A stretch of 25,680 bases of DNA, from NCBI GenBank assembly GCA_028278625.1, contig JANQDY010000090.1:1-25680 (forward strand). Reading direction: 5' to 3'. The stretch comes from Thermodesulfobacteriota bacterium. Its GTDB lineage: Bacteria; Desulfobacterota; DSM-4660; Desulfatiglandales; Desulfatiglandaceae. The notes under the pieces were generated by a model that saw only the letters and a program-made list of their open reading frames with translations, ran no database searches and had not been told where the DNA came from. The position numbers were made by a program, and so were the translations under genes. Every line of letters begins with the position of its first letter. Position 1 is the stretch's first letter. Shown one piece after another: positions 6,621-14,006 of the stretch.

Positions 6621-8513
6621 ATGAAGATGAATTTGAGAAACCGGTTTCTGTTTCCCATGCTTTTACTGATTGTTCTGGGCATGGGGGTTTCAACGGCTGT
6701 CTCCTATTTCAAGACCAAAGCGGCCCTTGAAAAAGAGATCGTCTCGGCCATAGAGGAGATGACCGATGCCACCTTGAAAGTCATCGACGCATGGATAAAG
6801 GATCAGACGCTCAATGTGAGCAATTGGAGCCGCCAGAAGATCTACCAGACGGCGGTAAAGGATTCCTTTGTTGGCAAGGCCGCAAGAAAAGCGGCCAATA
6901 TCGAACTTGCAAAGGTGAAGGACGACTACGTCTATTACGAGGATATCTGTGTCGCCGACGGCAAAGGCGAGGTCATCGCGGCATCCGACAAGGAAACCAT
7001 CAACAAATTCAATGTGAAAGATCGCCTCTATTTCCAATCATCCATGAAGGGAGATGTCTATGTGTCCGAGGTGCTCAAAAGCAGAGGAAGCGGGAACCCA
7101 GTGTTCGTGGTCTCCGCTCCCATAGAGGATAAGGATAAAGTTACGGGGGTCTTTTTCGGTATTGTGGATTTGAATGCATTTACCGGGTTGTTTGTGGACC
7201 CCATTAAAGTGGGGCAAACCGGTTATGCCTATCTTTACGATAAAAGGGGGTTGTTGATCGCCCATCCGGACAAAAGCAACATTCTGAAGCTCAACATGAA
7301 TGAATTCGATTTCGGGAAGAGGATGTTGGCCCAGGGCAATGGTATTATCAATTACGAGTACAAAGGCGTTGACAAGATTGTTGCTTTCAGAACCATTCCA
7401 GGGATTGGCTGGACCCTGGGTGTTTCGGCGGCAACGGATGAACTCCTGGCGCCTGTCAGAAACCTCAGTTACTGGAATCTGGGGGTGGCTTTGGGTGTTG
7501 TGGTCCTGGCCGTGATCGTCATTCTGTTGCTGGTACGGTCCATCGTCAAACCGATCAACCGGATCGTGAAAGGGTTGCAAGAGGGGTCTGAACAGGTCGC
7601 TTCCGGGGCCGATCAGGTGTCGGCTTCAAGCCAGTCACTGGCGGAAGGGGCGAGCCAGCAAGCCGCGGCCATTGAAGAGACCTCTTCCTCCATGGAAGAA
7701 ATGTCTTCCATGACCAAGCAGAACGCCGGCAATGCGCGACAGGCCGATGGCCTCATGACGGAGGTGGGAGATCTCGGCAGGGAGGCCAATGATGCCATGA
7801 CCCGGGTGACGGAATCCATGGCGGATATCTCCGCGGCAAGTGAAGAAACCTCCAAAATCATCAAGACCATTGATGAGATCGCCTTTCAAACCAATCTGCT
7901 GGCATTAAACGCCGCGGTGGAAGCGGCCAGGGCCGGCGAGGCGGGTGCCGGTTTTGCGGTTGTGGCCGATGAAGTAAGGAATCTGGCCATGCGGGCAGCT
8001 GATGCGGCCAAGAATACGGCGGAATTGATTGAAGGAACGGTGAAAAAGGTGCGTGACGGCTCCACCTTTGTAAATCGGACCAGCGAGGCCTTTGTGCAAT
8101 TGAATGAGAGTTCCGAAAAGGTTGGCGAGCTGGTGAGTGAGATCGCAGCGGCCTCCGACGAGCAGGCCCAGGGGATTGAACAGATCAACCGTGCCGTTTC
8201 TGAAATGGACAAAGTGGTTCAGCAGGTGGCAGCCAACGCGGAGGAATCCGCGTCCGCATCCGAAGAGATGAGTGCCCAGTCCCTTGAGATGAAAGCCACG
8301 GTGAGGGAACTGTACACGCTGGTCAGCGAAGCAGCCAAGAATGACATTGAAAAGAGGTCCTCCGGATCGAAAACTCCGAATAAGCGTCGGCCCCCCAATG
8401 CCGGCCGGGCCCCAATATCAGACCATCGGAAATTGTCGGCTCCCAAGGGGGAGGAAGCCGATCCTTCAAAGTTGATTCCCTTTGACGATGAAGCGGATTT
8501 AAAGGATTTTTGA
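6621..8513 (+). CDS. Methyl-accepting chemotaxis protein with dCache sensor domain
   Basis: An inner-membrane chemoreceptor of 630 residues. The first membrane helix is at about residues 8-28 and the periplasmic dCache-type domain at about 35-270 (motifs [36 protein letters not shown] and [10 protein letters not shown]). The second helix is at about 284-306 ([18 protein letters not shown]), then HAMP ([14 protein letters not shown]). The long cytoplasmic coiled coil has the tip [20 protein letters not shown], nearly identical to that of the receptor at 2085-4103. The C-terminus [14 protein letters not shown] resembles the tail of that receptor. An AAAGGAG site lies 11 bases before the ATG. 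A periplasmic binding protein gene starts 47 bases after the stop, so the receptor may respond to that protein in its liganded form. The ligand cannot be named. Confidence 0.95.
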   Translation: MKMNLRNRFLFPMLLLIVLGMGVSTAVSYFKTKAALEKEIVSAIEEMTDATLKVIDAWIKDQTLNVSNWSRQKIYQTAVKDSFVGKAARKAANIELAKVKDDYVYYEDICVADGKGEVIAASDKETINKFNVKDRLYFQSSMKGDVYVSEVLKSRGSGNPVFVVSAPIEDKDKVTGVFFGIVDLNAFTGLFVDPIKVGQTGYAYLYDKRGLLIAHPDKSNILKLNMNEFDFGKRMLAQGNGIINYEYKGVDKIVAFRTIPGIGWTLGVSAATDELLAPVRNLSYWNLGVALGVVVLAVIVILLLVRSIVKPINRIVKGLQEGSEQVASGADQVSASSQSLAEGASQQAAAIEETSSSMEEMSSMTKQNAGNARQADGLMTEVGDLGREANDAMTRVTESMADISAASEETSKIIKTIDEIAFQTNLLALNAAVEAARAGEAGAGFAVVADEVRNLAMRAADAAKNTAELIEGTVKKVRDGSTFVNRTSEAFVQLNESSEKVGELVSEIAAASDEQAQGIEQINRAVSEMDKVVQQVAANAEESASASEEMSAQSLEMKATVRELYTLVSEAAKNDIEKRSSGSKTPNKRRPPNAGRAPISDHRKLSAPKGEEADPSKLIPFDDEADLKDF

Positions 8514-8560
8514 TCAGGTACGTCATAGGATTAATTTTATTTAGAGAAAGGAGAGAATTC

Positions 8561-9502
8561 ATGAAGAAGATGGGTGTTTGCATATTGTTTTGTGTATCAA
8601 TAGGGTTATTAGGTGGTGCAACGGCAGCTTCCGCCACGGAGATCGGAGTGGCATGGGCCGGAAAATCAGGCATGAGCAATCGGGTGGCCGCCGGGTTTGA
8701 GCGGGGCATGAAGGAAATGGCACCGGATATCAAGATCGAGTACCAAAAGGAGCTGGGGAGCGTTGATGAACTGGCCCAGGTGGCGGCGAAATGGGAAAAG
8801 GAAAAGAACGGCATGGTGCTCTTACGTTCCAATGCCGCCAAATGGTTGGGAAAGAACCCGCCTGCCATCCCCACGTTTATCGGCGGCTGCAACAACCCCA
8901 GGCAGCTGGGGGCGGTCAAGAATCTTGAGGCACCCGAAGGGAATATCACCGGTGTTACCTACTATCTGCCCGTTGATTCCCAGTTTGAGATTTTTCAGGC
9001 CATCATTCCGGATATGAAATCCGTGCTGCTGCTTTTGGGGAAAAGGAATCCGTCGGCCCAGGTGGACCAGGCCGCCACAAAGGCTGTCTGCGAAGAACTG
9101 GGTATCGAGTACCATGAAATAATGTGTGAAACCAAGGAAGACGCCATCAAAGCGGTGAACGATTATAAAGGGAAGGTTTCCGTCATCATCATCGGCAACC
9201 AGGCCCTTAATATCGACAATGCGGAAAATATCGTTAAAGCCGCCGGAAACACACCGGTGCTTTCCTATTCATCGAAGCCCGTGCAGTCGGGGGCACTTGG
9301 TGGTTTTGTGGCGGATGACCAGAAGCTGGGGTATATGCTGGCTGAGTCCGTGGTGGATGTTTTAAAGAACGGCAAGGCAGTAAAAGAGGTGGCCGTAAAG
9401 GTGGATCCGGAACCCAAGTTCTACATTAACGCCCAAACCGCTGATTCGCTGAAGATCGAAATTCCATTTTCAATTCTGGAATCAGCCACCGTGATTCAAT
9501 AA
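8561..9502 (+). CDS. Periplasmic substrate-binding protein, ABC_sub_bind (DUF534/TrpX-like) family
   Basis: A secreted binding protein of 313 residues. The signal peptide spans about residues 1-25 and ends in ATAASA before TEIGVAW. Family features include GCNNPRQLGAVKNLEAPEGNITGVTYY and the second lobe beginning MKSVLLLLGKRNPSAQVDQA. In related systems such proteins feed an ABC importer for aromatic amino acids or other small molecules, but no permease or ATPase gene follows: the next gene is a methyltransferase after a terminator. I chose the ATG at 8561 because GAAAGGAGAG lies just upstream and the signal peptide begins there; an in-frame TTG at 8510 has no such support. It sits in the same transcription unit as the chemoreceptor at 6621, which suggests ligand presentation for chemotaxis. 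That role is inferred. Confidence 0.9.
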   Translation: MKKMGVCILFCVSIGLLGGATAASATEIGVAWAGKSGMSNRVAAGFERGMKEMAPDIKIEYQKELGSVDELAQVAAKWEKEKNGMVLLRSNAAKWLGKNPPAIPTFIGGCNNPRQLGAVKNLEAPEGNITGVTYYLPVDSQFEIFQAIIPDMKSVLLLLGKRNPSAQVDQAATKAVCEELGIEYHEIMCETKEDAIKAVNDYKGKVSVIIIGNQALNIDNAENIVKAAGNTPVLSYSSKPVQSGALGGFVADDQKLGYMLAESVVDVLKNGKAVKEVAVKVDPEPKFYINAQTADSLKIEIPFSILESATVIQ

Positions 9503-9531
9503 GGACCCTTAAACCTGATAGAAAATCCCAG

Positions 9532-9567
9532 GGCGGGAATTGGTACTGGACCATATCCCGCCTTTTT
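9532..9567 (+). terminator. Rho-independent terminator after the chemoreceptor/binding-protein unit
   Basis: GGCGGGA (9532-9538) pairs with TCCCGCC (9556-9562). An inner TGGT/ACCA helix extends the stem, and TTTTT follows. It closes the transcription unit 30 bases after the binding-protein stop. Confidence 0.85.
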
Positions 9568-9757
9568 GCATGTGAGGGCCGCAAATGGACCTTACGGCAG
9601 GGCCCTTCTCACCCGTGCGCAAACCATCCCTCCTCCCTCCCCACTAATGATTGTCCCGGAAAAGAGGCAGACCACCCAATAAAGTGAGAATAGACGTAAC
9701 TTCCGGTGGTGTGGTAGTTAAGTAGAAGAAAGATATTGGCCAAGAAAGAGGTTCGTC

Positions 9758-10315
9758 ATGTGGGAGAATGGGTGGCTTGTTTTTTTCCTGGTGGTGGCCG
9801 GGATCCTTTTTGCCTTGAAAATCATCTATGTGGTTAGCGCCGCTGGTGTGTTGCCCAAGACCGGTGGGGCCCTTTATGTCCCCACCACCGGAAAGAGAAT
9901 TGAAGCCGCGCTGGATGTCTTGGCGTTGTCCGAGGAACAGGTCCTGTACGATTTGGGATGCGGTGACGGCCGGGTCTTGAGAGCCGCTTATCGGCGTTTC
10001 GGGGTGCGGGCCGTTGGATTTGAAATCAATCCCCTGGCCTGGTTTATTGCAAAAATCGGTTGCTGGGGGCTTCGGGGGGTGAGCGTCAGGCGTCGGGATT
10101 TTCGCAAGGTGAACCTGGCTGAAGCGGATGTCATCTGCTGCTATCTTTTTCCGGAGGTAATGACAAGCCTGTCTGAAAAGCTGGCCCTTGAACTCAAACC
10201 CGGCGCCTGGCTTATATCCTTCAATTTTCCCCTGCCCGGCTGGCACTGCGAGCAAATCATACGGCCGGATGGAGACCGCCACAAAGACCCCATATATTTT
10301 TATCGGAAGCTGTAA
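9758..10315 (+). CDS. Membrane-anchored class I SAM-dependent methyltransferase, FAM173/ATPSCKMT-like
   Basis: A protein of 185 residues with one N-terminal membrane helix (about 5-30, WLVFFLVVAGILFALKIIYVV) and a cytoplasmic Rossmann methyltransferase domain. SAM motif I is VLYDLGCGDGR, the acidic residue after strand 2 is in AVGFEINPLAW, and later motifs are RDFRKVNLAEADVICCYLFPEVM and LKPGAWLISFNFPLPGW. The order and spacing resemble the FAM173 family, whose eukaryotic members methylate lysines of mitochondrial proteins such as ATP synthase subunit c. Similarity is judged from memory, so substrate type is uncertain. An AAGAGG site precedes the ATG. A hybrid kinase gene follows after 140 bases on the same strand, with no terminator seen between them. 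A role in modifying a membrane protein is inference. Confidence 0.82.
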   Translation: MWENGWLVFFLVVAGILFALKIIYVVSAAGVLPKTGGALYVPTTGKRIEAALDVLALSEEQVLYDLGCGDGRVLRAAYRRFGVRAVGFEINPLAWFIAKIGCWGLRGVSVRRRDFRKVNLAEADVICCYLFPEVMTSLSEKLALELKPGAWLISFNFPLPGWHCEQIIRPDGDRHKDPIYFYRKL

Positions 10316-10372
10316 GATCTGCCAGGCTGAATGCCAGTTGCACGGAAAAAAGAAAAGGGATGAAAGATTGAT

Positions 10373-10498
10373 TTGAGAATAGGAACGGCTGCTGCTATTA
10401 TCATCTCATTGATCTTTATTTTTGCGGCGATATTTCATGGTTATGGAGTGATCCAATGGGTGAAAAACCGGGAAAAGATGGGTTTGAGCGGGCATTGA
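10373..10498 (+). CDS. Possible 41-residue single-pass membrane miniprotein (uncertain)
   Basis: A short frame with a TTG start encodes a hydrophobic segment (GTAAAIIISLIFIFAAIF) followed by a basic tail ([10 protein letters not shown]), the layout of a small inner-membrane protein. A GGG-containing site lies about 13 bases upstream, which is poor spacing. Its last 43 bases overlap the hybrid kinase start in another frame. It fills the otherwise empty gap between the methyltransferase and the kinase. I do not recognise it, and it may be a chance frame. Confidence 0.25.
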   Translation: MRIGTAAAIIISLIFIFAAIFHGYGVIQWVKNREKMGLSGH

Positions 10499-12915
10499 TA
10501 GACAAGGATCTGCTGGAATCTGAGGAGAAGTACAGGGCTTTGCTTGAAGCGGCTGCGGAGGGACTCCTCGTGGCGGATATTGAGACAACGGAATTGAAAT
10601 ATGCCAATCCGGCTATTTGCAGGATGTTGGGTTACACGCCGCAAGAGTTGGCGAGGATGCGCTTGTTTGACATACATCCCGAAGCGTCTCGGGATAGCAT
10701 GATCCGGGAGTTGGAGGCTCAGACGCGTGGGGGAAAGACCCGGGTGCACAATATTCCATGTTTGAGGAAGGATGGCAGCCTGTTTTACTCGGATATCACA
10801 TCCGCCAAGGTTTCCTTGGACAGGCGCGCCTATGTTGTGAGCCTTTTCACCGATGTGACCGATCGCAAAGAGGCGGAAGAGGCCCTCAAGAGAAGATTGG
10901 CCTATGAAAAGATGCTCAATACCATTTCGGCACAATCCATTTCCGCATTCGATACGAATAAGTTCCTCGAAGAATGCGTGGAGATCATGGGAAAGATGCT
11001 CGATGTCAGCCGCGTTTATGTGTTTGAGCACCGAAACGAAACCGATAGCATGGATAACACATTTGAATGGTGCGCTCCCGATATCCCGCCCCAGAAAGCG
11101 GCGCTTCAGGGGCTTCCTTCCCACGCAATCCCCTGGTGGATGAACAGGATCAGAAGCGGGGAAATCATCAACTACACAGACATTGAAGACATCCCCGGCG
11201 AACAGGAAAGGGAGGTATTGAGGCCGCAGGGCATCAAATCCATCTTGGTCGTCCCCCTCCATATCGATGGCAGATATTATGGCTTCATCGGTTTTGATGA
11301 ATGCAGGGATCACCGCCAATGGATGCCTGAGGACGTGGATATCCTGGTAACCATTTCACGGATTATTTCCAGGACCATTGCAAGGGAAAAAGCAGAGGAA
11401 ATCTTAAGGTTTGAGAGGGAACAGCTGCTGTCCATATTTAACAGCATTAATGAGATCATCTACATTACCGACCCTCTGACCTATGAAATTATATATGTCA
11501 ACAAGACCTTCACCGACCTGTTGGGCAGAGACGTTGTGGGAGGTCTCTGTTATGAGGAATTTCAAGGCCAGGAATCTCCGTGCGGGTTTTGTACAAATGA
11601 GATCATCCTCAATAACGGATATCAGCCCTATTCCTGGGAGTATCACAACCCCATCCTCCAACGTGACCTCATGATTATTGACAGGATCGTCAAATGGCCC
11701 ACCGGTAAGGATGTAAGGTTTGAAATTGCCATTGATATCACCGCGAGGAAGAAGGCCGAGGAAGAAAAAAGGCACCTTCAAACCCAACTCCATCAAGCCC
11801 AAAGGATGGAGGCCATCGGCACCCTGGCAGGAGGCATTGCCCATGATTTCAATAACCTGCTCATGGGGATTGTCGGCCGTACCTCTTTGATGTTGCACAG
11901 AATAGACCCTTCCCATCCCCATTACGATCACCTAAAAGGCATAGAGGAATACGTTGAGAGTGCCGCGGATCTGACCAAAGAACTCCTGGGATTTGCCAGA
12001 GGAGGGAAATACCAAGTTCAACCTGTGAATCTCAATGATCTAGTGAAAAAGAGCGCCGGCATGTTCGGCAGGACCAAAAAAGAGATCAATGTTCATATGA
12101 AATTTCAGGAAGGTGTATGGACGGTTGAAGTTGATCCAACCCAGATTGAACAGGTTTTTTTAAACCTTTACGTAAACGCCTGGCAGTCCATGCCGGGAGG
12201 TGGAGACCTATATGTTGAAACTGAGAATGTCACATTGGACCGGCGCTACAGTAAAGCCTACGGCGTCACACCCGGACCCTATGTGAAAATATCGGTCATG
12301 GACACCGGGACGGGGATGGATGAAAGAACCCGGGAGAAGGTGTTTGAACCCTTTTTTACCACAAAGGAAATGGGGCGGGGAACCGGATTGGGCCTGGCTT
12401 CGGCTTATGGAATAATCAAGAACCATGGCGGCGTGATCAAAGTATACTCTGAGAAAGGAGAAGGCACGGTTTTCAATATCTATCTGCCCGGCTCGGACAA
12501 GGAAGTCTCGGAAAGGGAAAAGGGAACCGGTGAACTCACGAAGGGAACTGAGACCGTTCTTCTTGTGGACGATGAAAGCATCACCGTTGATGTGGGAAAA
12601 GAGCTCCTTGAAGAGTTGGGTTATAAGGTCATGGCGGTAAAAAGCGGCGCCGAAGCCATCGATCTTTATGAAAAACACGCAGAGGAGATTGATCTGGTGA
12701 TTCTGGATATGATTATGCCGAATATGGACGGCGGAGAGACCTTCGAAAGACTCAGGGAAACAGATCCCAATGTTAAGGTCCTTCTCTCCAGCGGGTATAG
12801 CCTGGACCGGCGAGCGCAGCAGATACTGGATCGGGGATGCAGAGGTTTCCTCCAGAAACCATTCAAGCTAACGGGCCTGTCGCAAAAGATCAGAGAGATT
12901 TTAGAGGGGACATAG
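10456..12915 (+). CDS. Soluble hybrid histidine kinase (PAS-GAF-PAS-HisKA-HATPase-REC)
   Basis: A cytoplasmic sensor kinase of 819 residues with no membrane segment. PAS1 spans about 23-140, GAF about 150-312 and PAS2 about 322-432. The dimerisation/phosphotransfer helix contains His463 in [11 protein letters not shown], and the ATPase domain has the N-box [15 protein letters not shown] and [16 protein letters not shown]-terminal receiver (about 695-815) has [20 protein letters not shown] and LQKPF, so phosphate can be relayed within the protein. PAS2 holds Cys365, Cys376 and Cys379 (CYEEFQ, then PCGFCTN), which may bind a metal or sense redox state. GGAG lies 7 bases before the ATG. A separate receiver-only protein is encoded convergently just downstream and is a plausible partner. 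Confidence 0.95.
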   Translation: MGEKPGKDGFERALIDKDLLESEEKYRALLEAAAEGLLVADIETTELKYANPAICRMLGYTPQELARMRLFDIHPEASRDSMIRELEAQTRGGKTRVHNIPCLRKDGSLFYSDITSAKVSLDRRAYVVSLFTDVTDRKEAEEALKRRLAYEKMLNTISAQSISAFDTNKFLEECVEIMGKMLDVSRVYVFEHRNETDSMDNTFEWCAPDIPPQKAALQGLPSHAIPWWMNRIRSGEIINYTDIEDIPGEQEREVLRPQGIKSILVVPLHIDGRYYGFIGFDECRDHRQWMPEDVDILVTISRIISRTIAREKAEEILRFEREQLLSIFNSINEIIYITDPLTYEIIYVNKTFTDLLGRDVVGGLCYEEFQGQESPCGFCTNEIILNNGYQPYSWEYHNPILQRDLMIIDRIVKWPTGKDVRFEIAIDITARKKAEEEKRHLQTQLHQAQRMEAIGTLAGGIAHDFNNLLMGIVGRTSLMLHRIDPSHPHYDHLKGIEEYVESAADLTKELLGFARGGKYQVQPVNLNDLVKKSAGMFGRTKKEINVHMKFQEGVWTVEVDPTQIEQVFLNLYVNAWQSMPGGGDLYVETENVTLDRRYSKAYGVTPGPYVKISVMDTGTGMDERTREKVFEPFFTTKEMGRGTGLGLASAYGIIKNHGGVIKVYSEKGEGTVFNIYLPGSDKEVSEREKGTGELTKGTETVLLVDDESITVDVGKELLEELGYKVMAVKSGAEAIDLYEKHAEEIDLVILDMIMPNMDGGETFERLRETDPNVKVLLSSGYSLDRRAQQILDRGCRGFLQKPFKLTGLSQKIREILEGT

Positions 12916-12984
12916 CATGGCCCCTGTTTTTGGCCGAACCATTATTCGGAACAATCGTCCATGGCTGGCGGGTCCCAGCGTTTT

Positions 12985-13473
12985 CTAAATCCAGTATCTG
13001 TATTTCTCCCAGAACTCTTTGTCCCTCTTCTGCCAGTCAGGACCGTATTTTTTGTCATAAAAGGAGCCCAACCGTTCGAACCAGCGGCTTATCCGGTTTT
13101 TGGGTGCTTTCTCGGTCTCCAGCACGTCTTGGAGAAACGTGGCGATATGGCTCATTTCCTCCTTTGGTACGTAATAGGCGGCGCCGGCCTTGAAAGACTT
13201 CACCGTATCTTCCACGCTCAAGGCATGTGCCGTCAGCATGACGGCGGGAAGACTTTTTCTGTCTGCGATTTCAAGCAGCTTGTACCCATCCACACCCATG
13301 ATATCCAGGATCACAATGTCAAATAGCACACTTTCCAGGCGACTTTTGGCTTCTTCATAGGTGGATGCTTCCACCAGGTTGCACATGGGCAGCAATTCCC
13401 GAAGGGTTTCCAACACATCGGGCTCGTCATCCACCACAAGGACCCGCTTTCCATTCAGCACATTTTCCGTCAT
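12985..13473 (-). CDS. Single-domain response regulator with a short aromatic/charged C-terminal tail
   Basis: A CheY-like receiver of 162 residues: acidic pocket in VLVVDDEPD, phospho-acceptor Asp in IVILDIMGVDG, Thr in VMLTAHA and Lys in YYVPKEE. No DNA-binding domain follows. The tail (FYDKKYGPDWQKRDKEFWEKY) is rich in aromatic and charged residues and is of a kind I associate with small regulators of sulfate-reducing bacteria. I prefer the ATG at 13473, which has GAGGTG 6 bases upstream, over the ATG at 13494, which has no ribosome site. It converges on the hybrid kinase gene and has its own promoter at 13528-13555. A role as a diffusible phosphate acceptor or in phosphorelay is inferred. 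Confidence 0.9.
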   Translation of the reverse strand: MTENVLNGKRVLVVDDEPDVLETLRELLPMCNLVEASTYEEAKSRLESVLFDIVILDIMGVDGYKLLEIADRKSLPAVMLTAHALSVEDTVKSFKAGAAYYVPKEEMSHIATFLQDVLETEKAPKNRISRWFERLGSFYDKKYGPDWQKRDKEFWEKYRYWI

Positions 13474-13527
13474 TTCCTTCACCTCTGAGATCATATTATT
13501 AACCGGGGTTCAATTTGAATCGCTCAC

Positions 13528-13555
13528 ATCATAACGATTTATTTTTCTCTTTCAA
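13528..13555 (-). promoter_or_regulatory. Sigma70-type promoter of the response regulator gene
   Basis: On the minus strand TTGAAA (13555-13550) and TATGAT (13533-13528) are 16 bases apart, each one mismatch from consensus. Transcription should start near 13521, about 48 bases before the preferred ATG. Confidence 0.6.
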
Positions 13556-13664
13556 GGCTCATTTCCTTGAAAAAACGTCATGGGAGCTGAAAACCGCTTT
13601 GTTTATAAACCGCCAATTGCCCATTTACATGGACTTTGACAGGATACCATTAAATCACCGCCCG

Positions 13665-14006
13665 TTATTTGGGTGACCAGAGCACCATCCTCGGCTTTTT
13701 TTCAAGCTCTTTTGCCAGATCCCTCACTTTTCCGTAGGTCAGGCACCCTGCCATGCAATGCTGAACGCAGGCCGGCTCAAGGCCCTTCCGGGTGCGTTTG
13801 GCACACAGAACGCACAGCTCCGTGGGGAAGGGAAGAAAGGTGAGGTAGGCCTTGTCCTTGGGCAAGTCCTGTACGATCTCAAGGACCTTCATGCCGCTCA
13901 TGGGCGCTTCCCAGTTGTTCTCCTGGCAGCAGGCAACGGTGCAGGCAAAGCAGCCGGTGCAGTATTCATAATCAATCAGCAGACCGTTTTCACCGGTTTT
14001 AGGCAT
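13665..14006 (-). CDS. Small ferredoxin-like electron-transfer subunit of the molybdopterin enzyme
   Basis: A protein of 113 residues with two Cys groups able to bind Fe-S clusters: CTGCFACTVACC near the N-terminus, and CVLCAKRTRKGLEPACVQHC followed by a further Cys. It resembles the Fe-S beta subunits of DMSO-reductase-family enzymes but is much shorter than the usual 180-270 residues, so it probably carries only two clusters. Its ATG overlaps the end of the large-subunit gene by 8 bases, and its GGGAGG site lies 6 bases upstream within that gene, so the subunits should be translated together. No signal peptide or membrane anchor is visible, which points to a cytoplasmic complex. The Fe-S role is clear; the electron partner is unknown. 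Confidence 0.88.
   Translation of the reverse strand: MPKTGENGLLIDYEYCTGCFACTVACCQENNWEAPMSGMKVLEIVQDLPKDKAYLTFLPFPTELCVLCAKRTRKGLEPACVQHCMAGCLTYGKVRDLAKELEKKPRMVLWSPK

Noticed and set aside
8510..8560. TTG start 17 codons upstream for the TrpX-like binding protein
   Set aside because: It overlaps the receptor stop, lacks a ribosome site and would bury the signal peptide; the ATG at 8561 has both a good site and a proper signal peptide.
13474..13494. ATG at 13494 as start of the response regulator
   Set aside because: No ribosome site precedes it, whereas the ATG at 13473 has GAGGTG at 6 bases.
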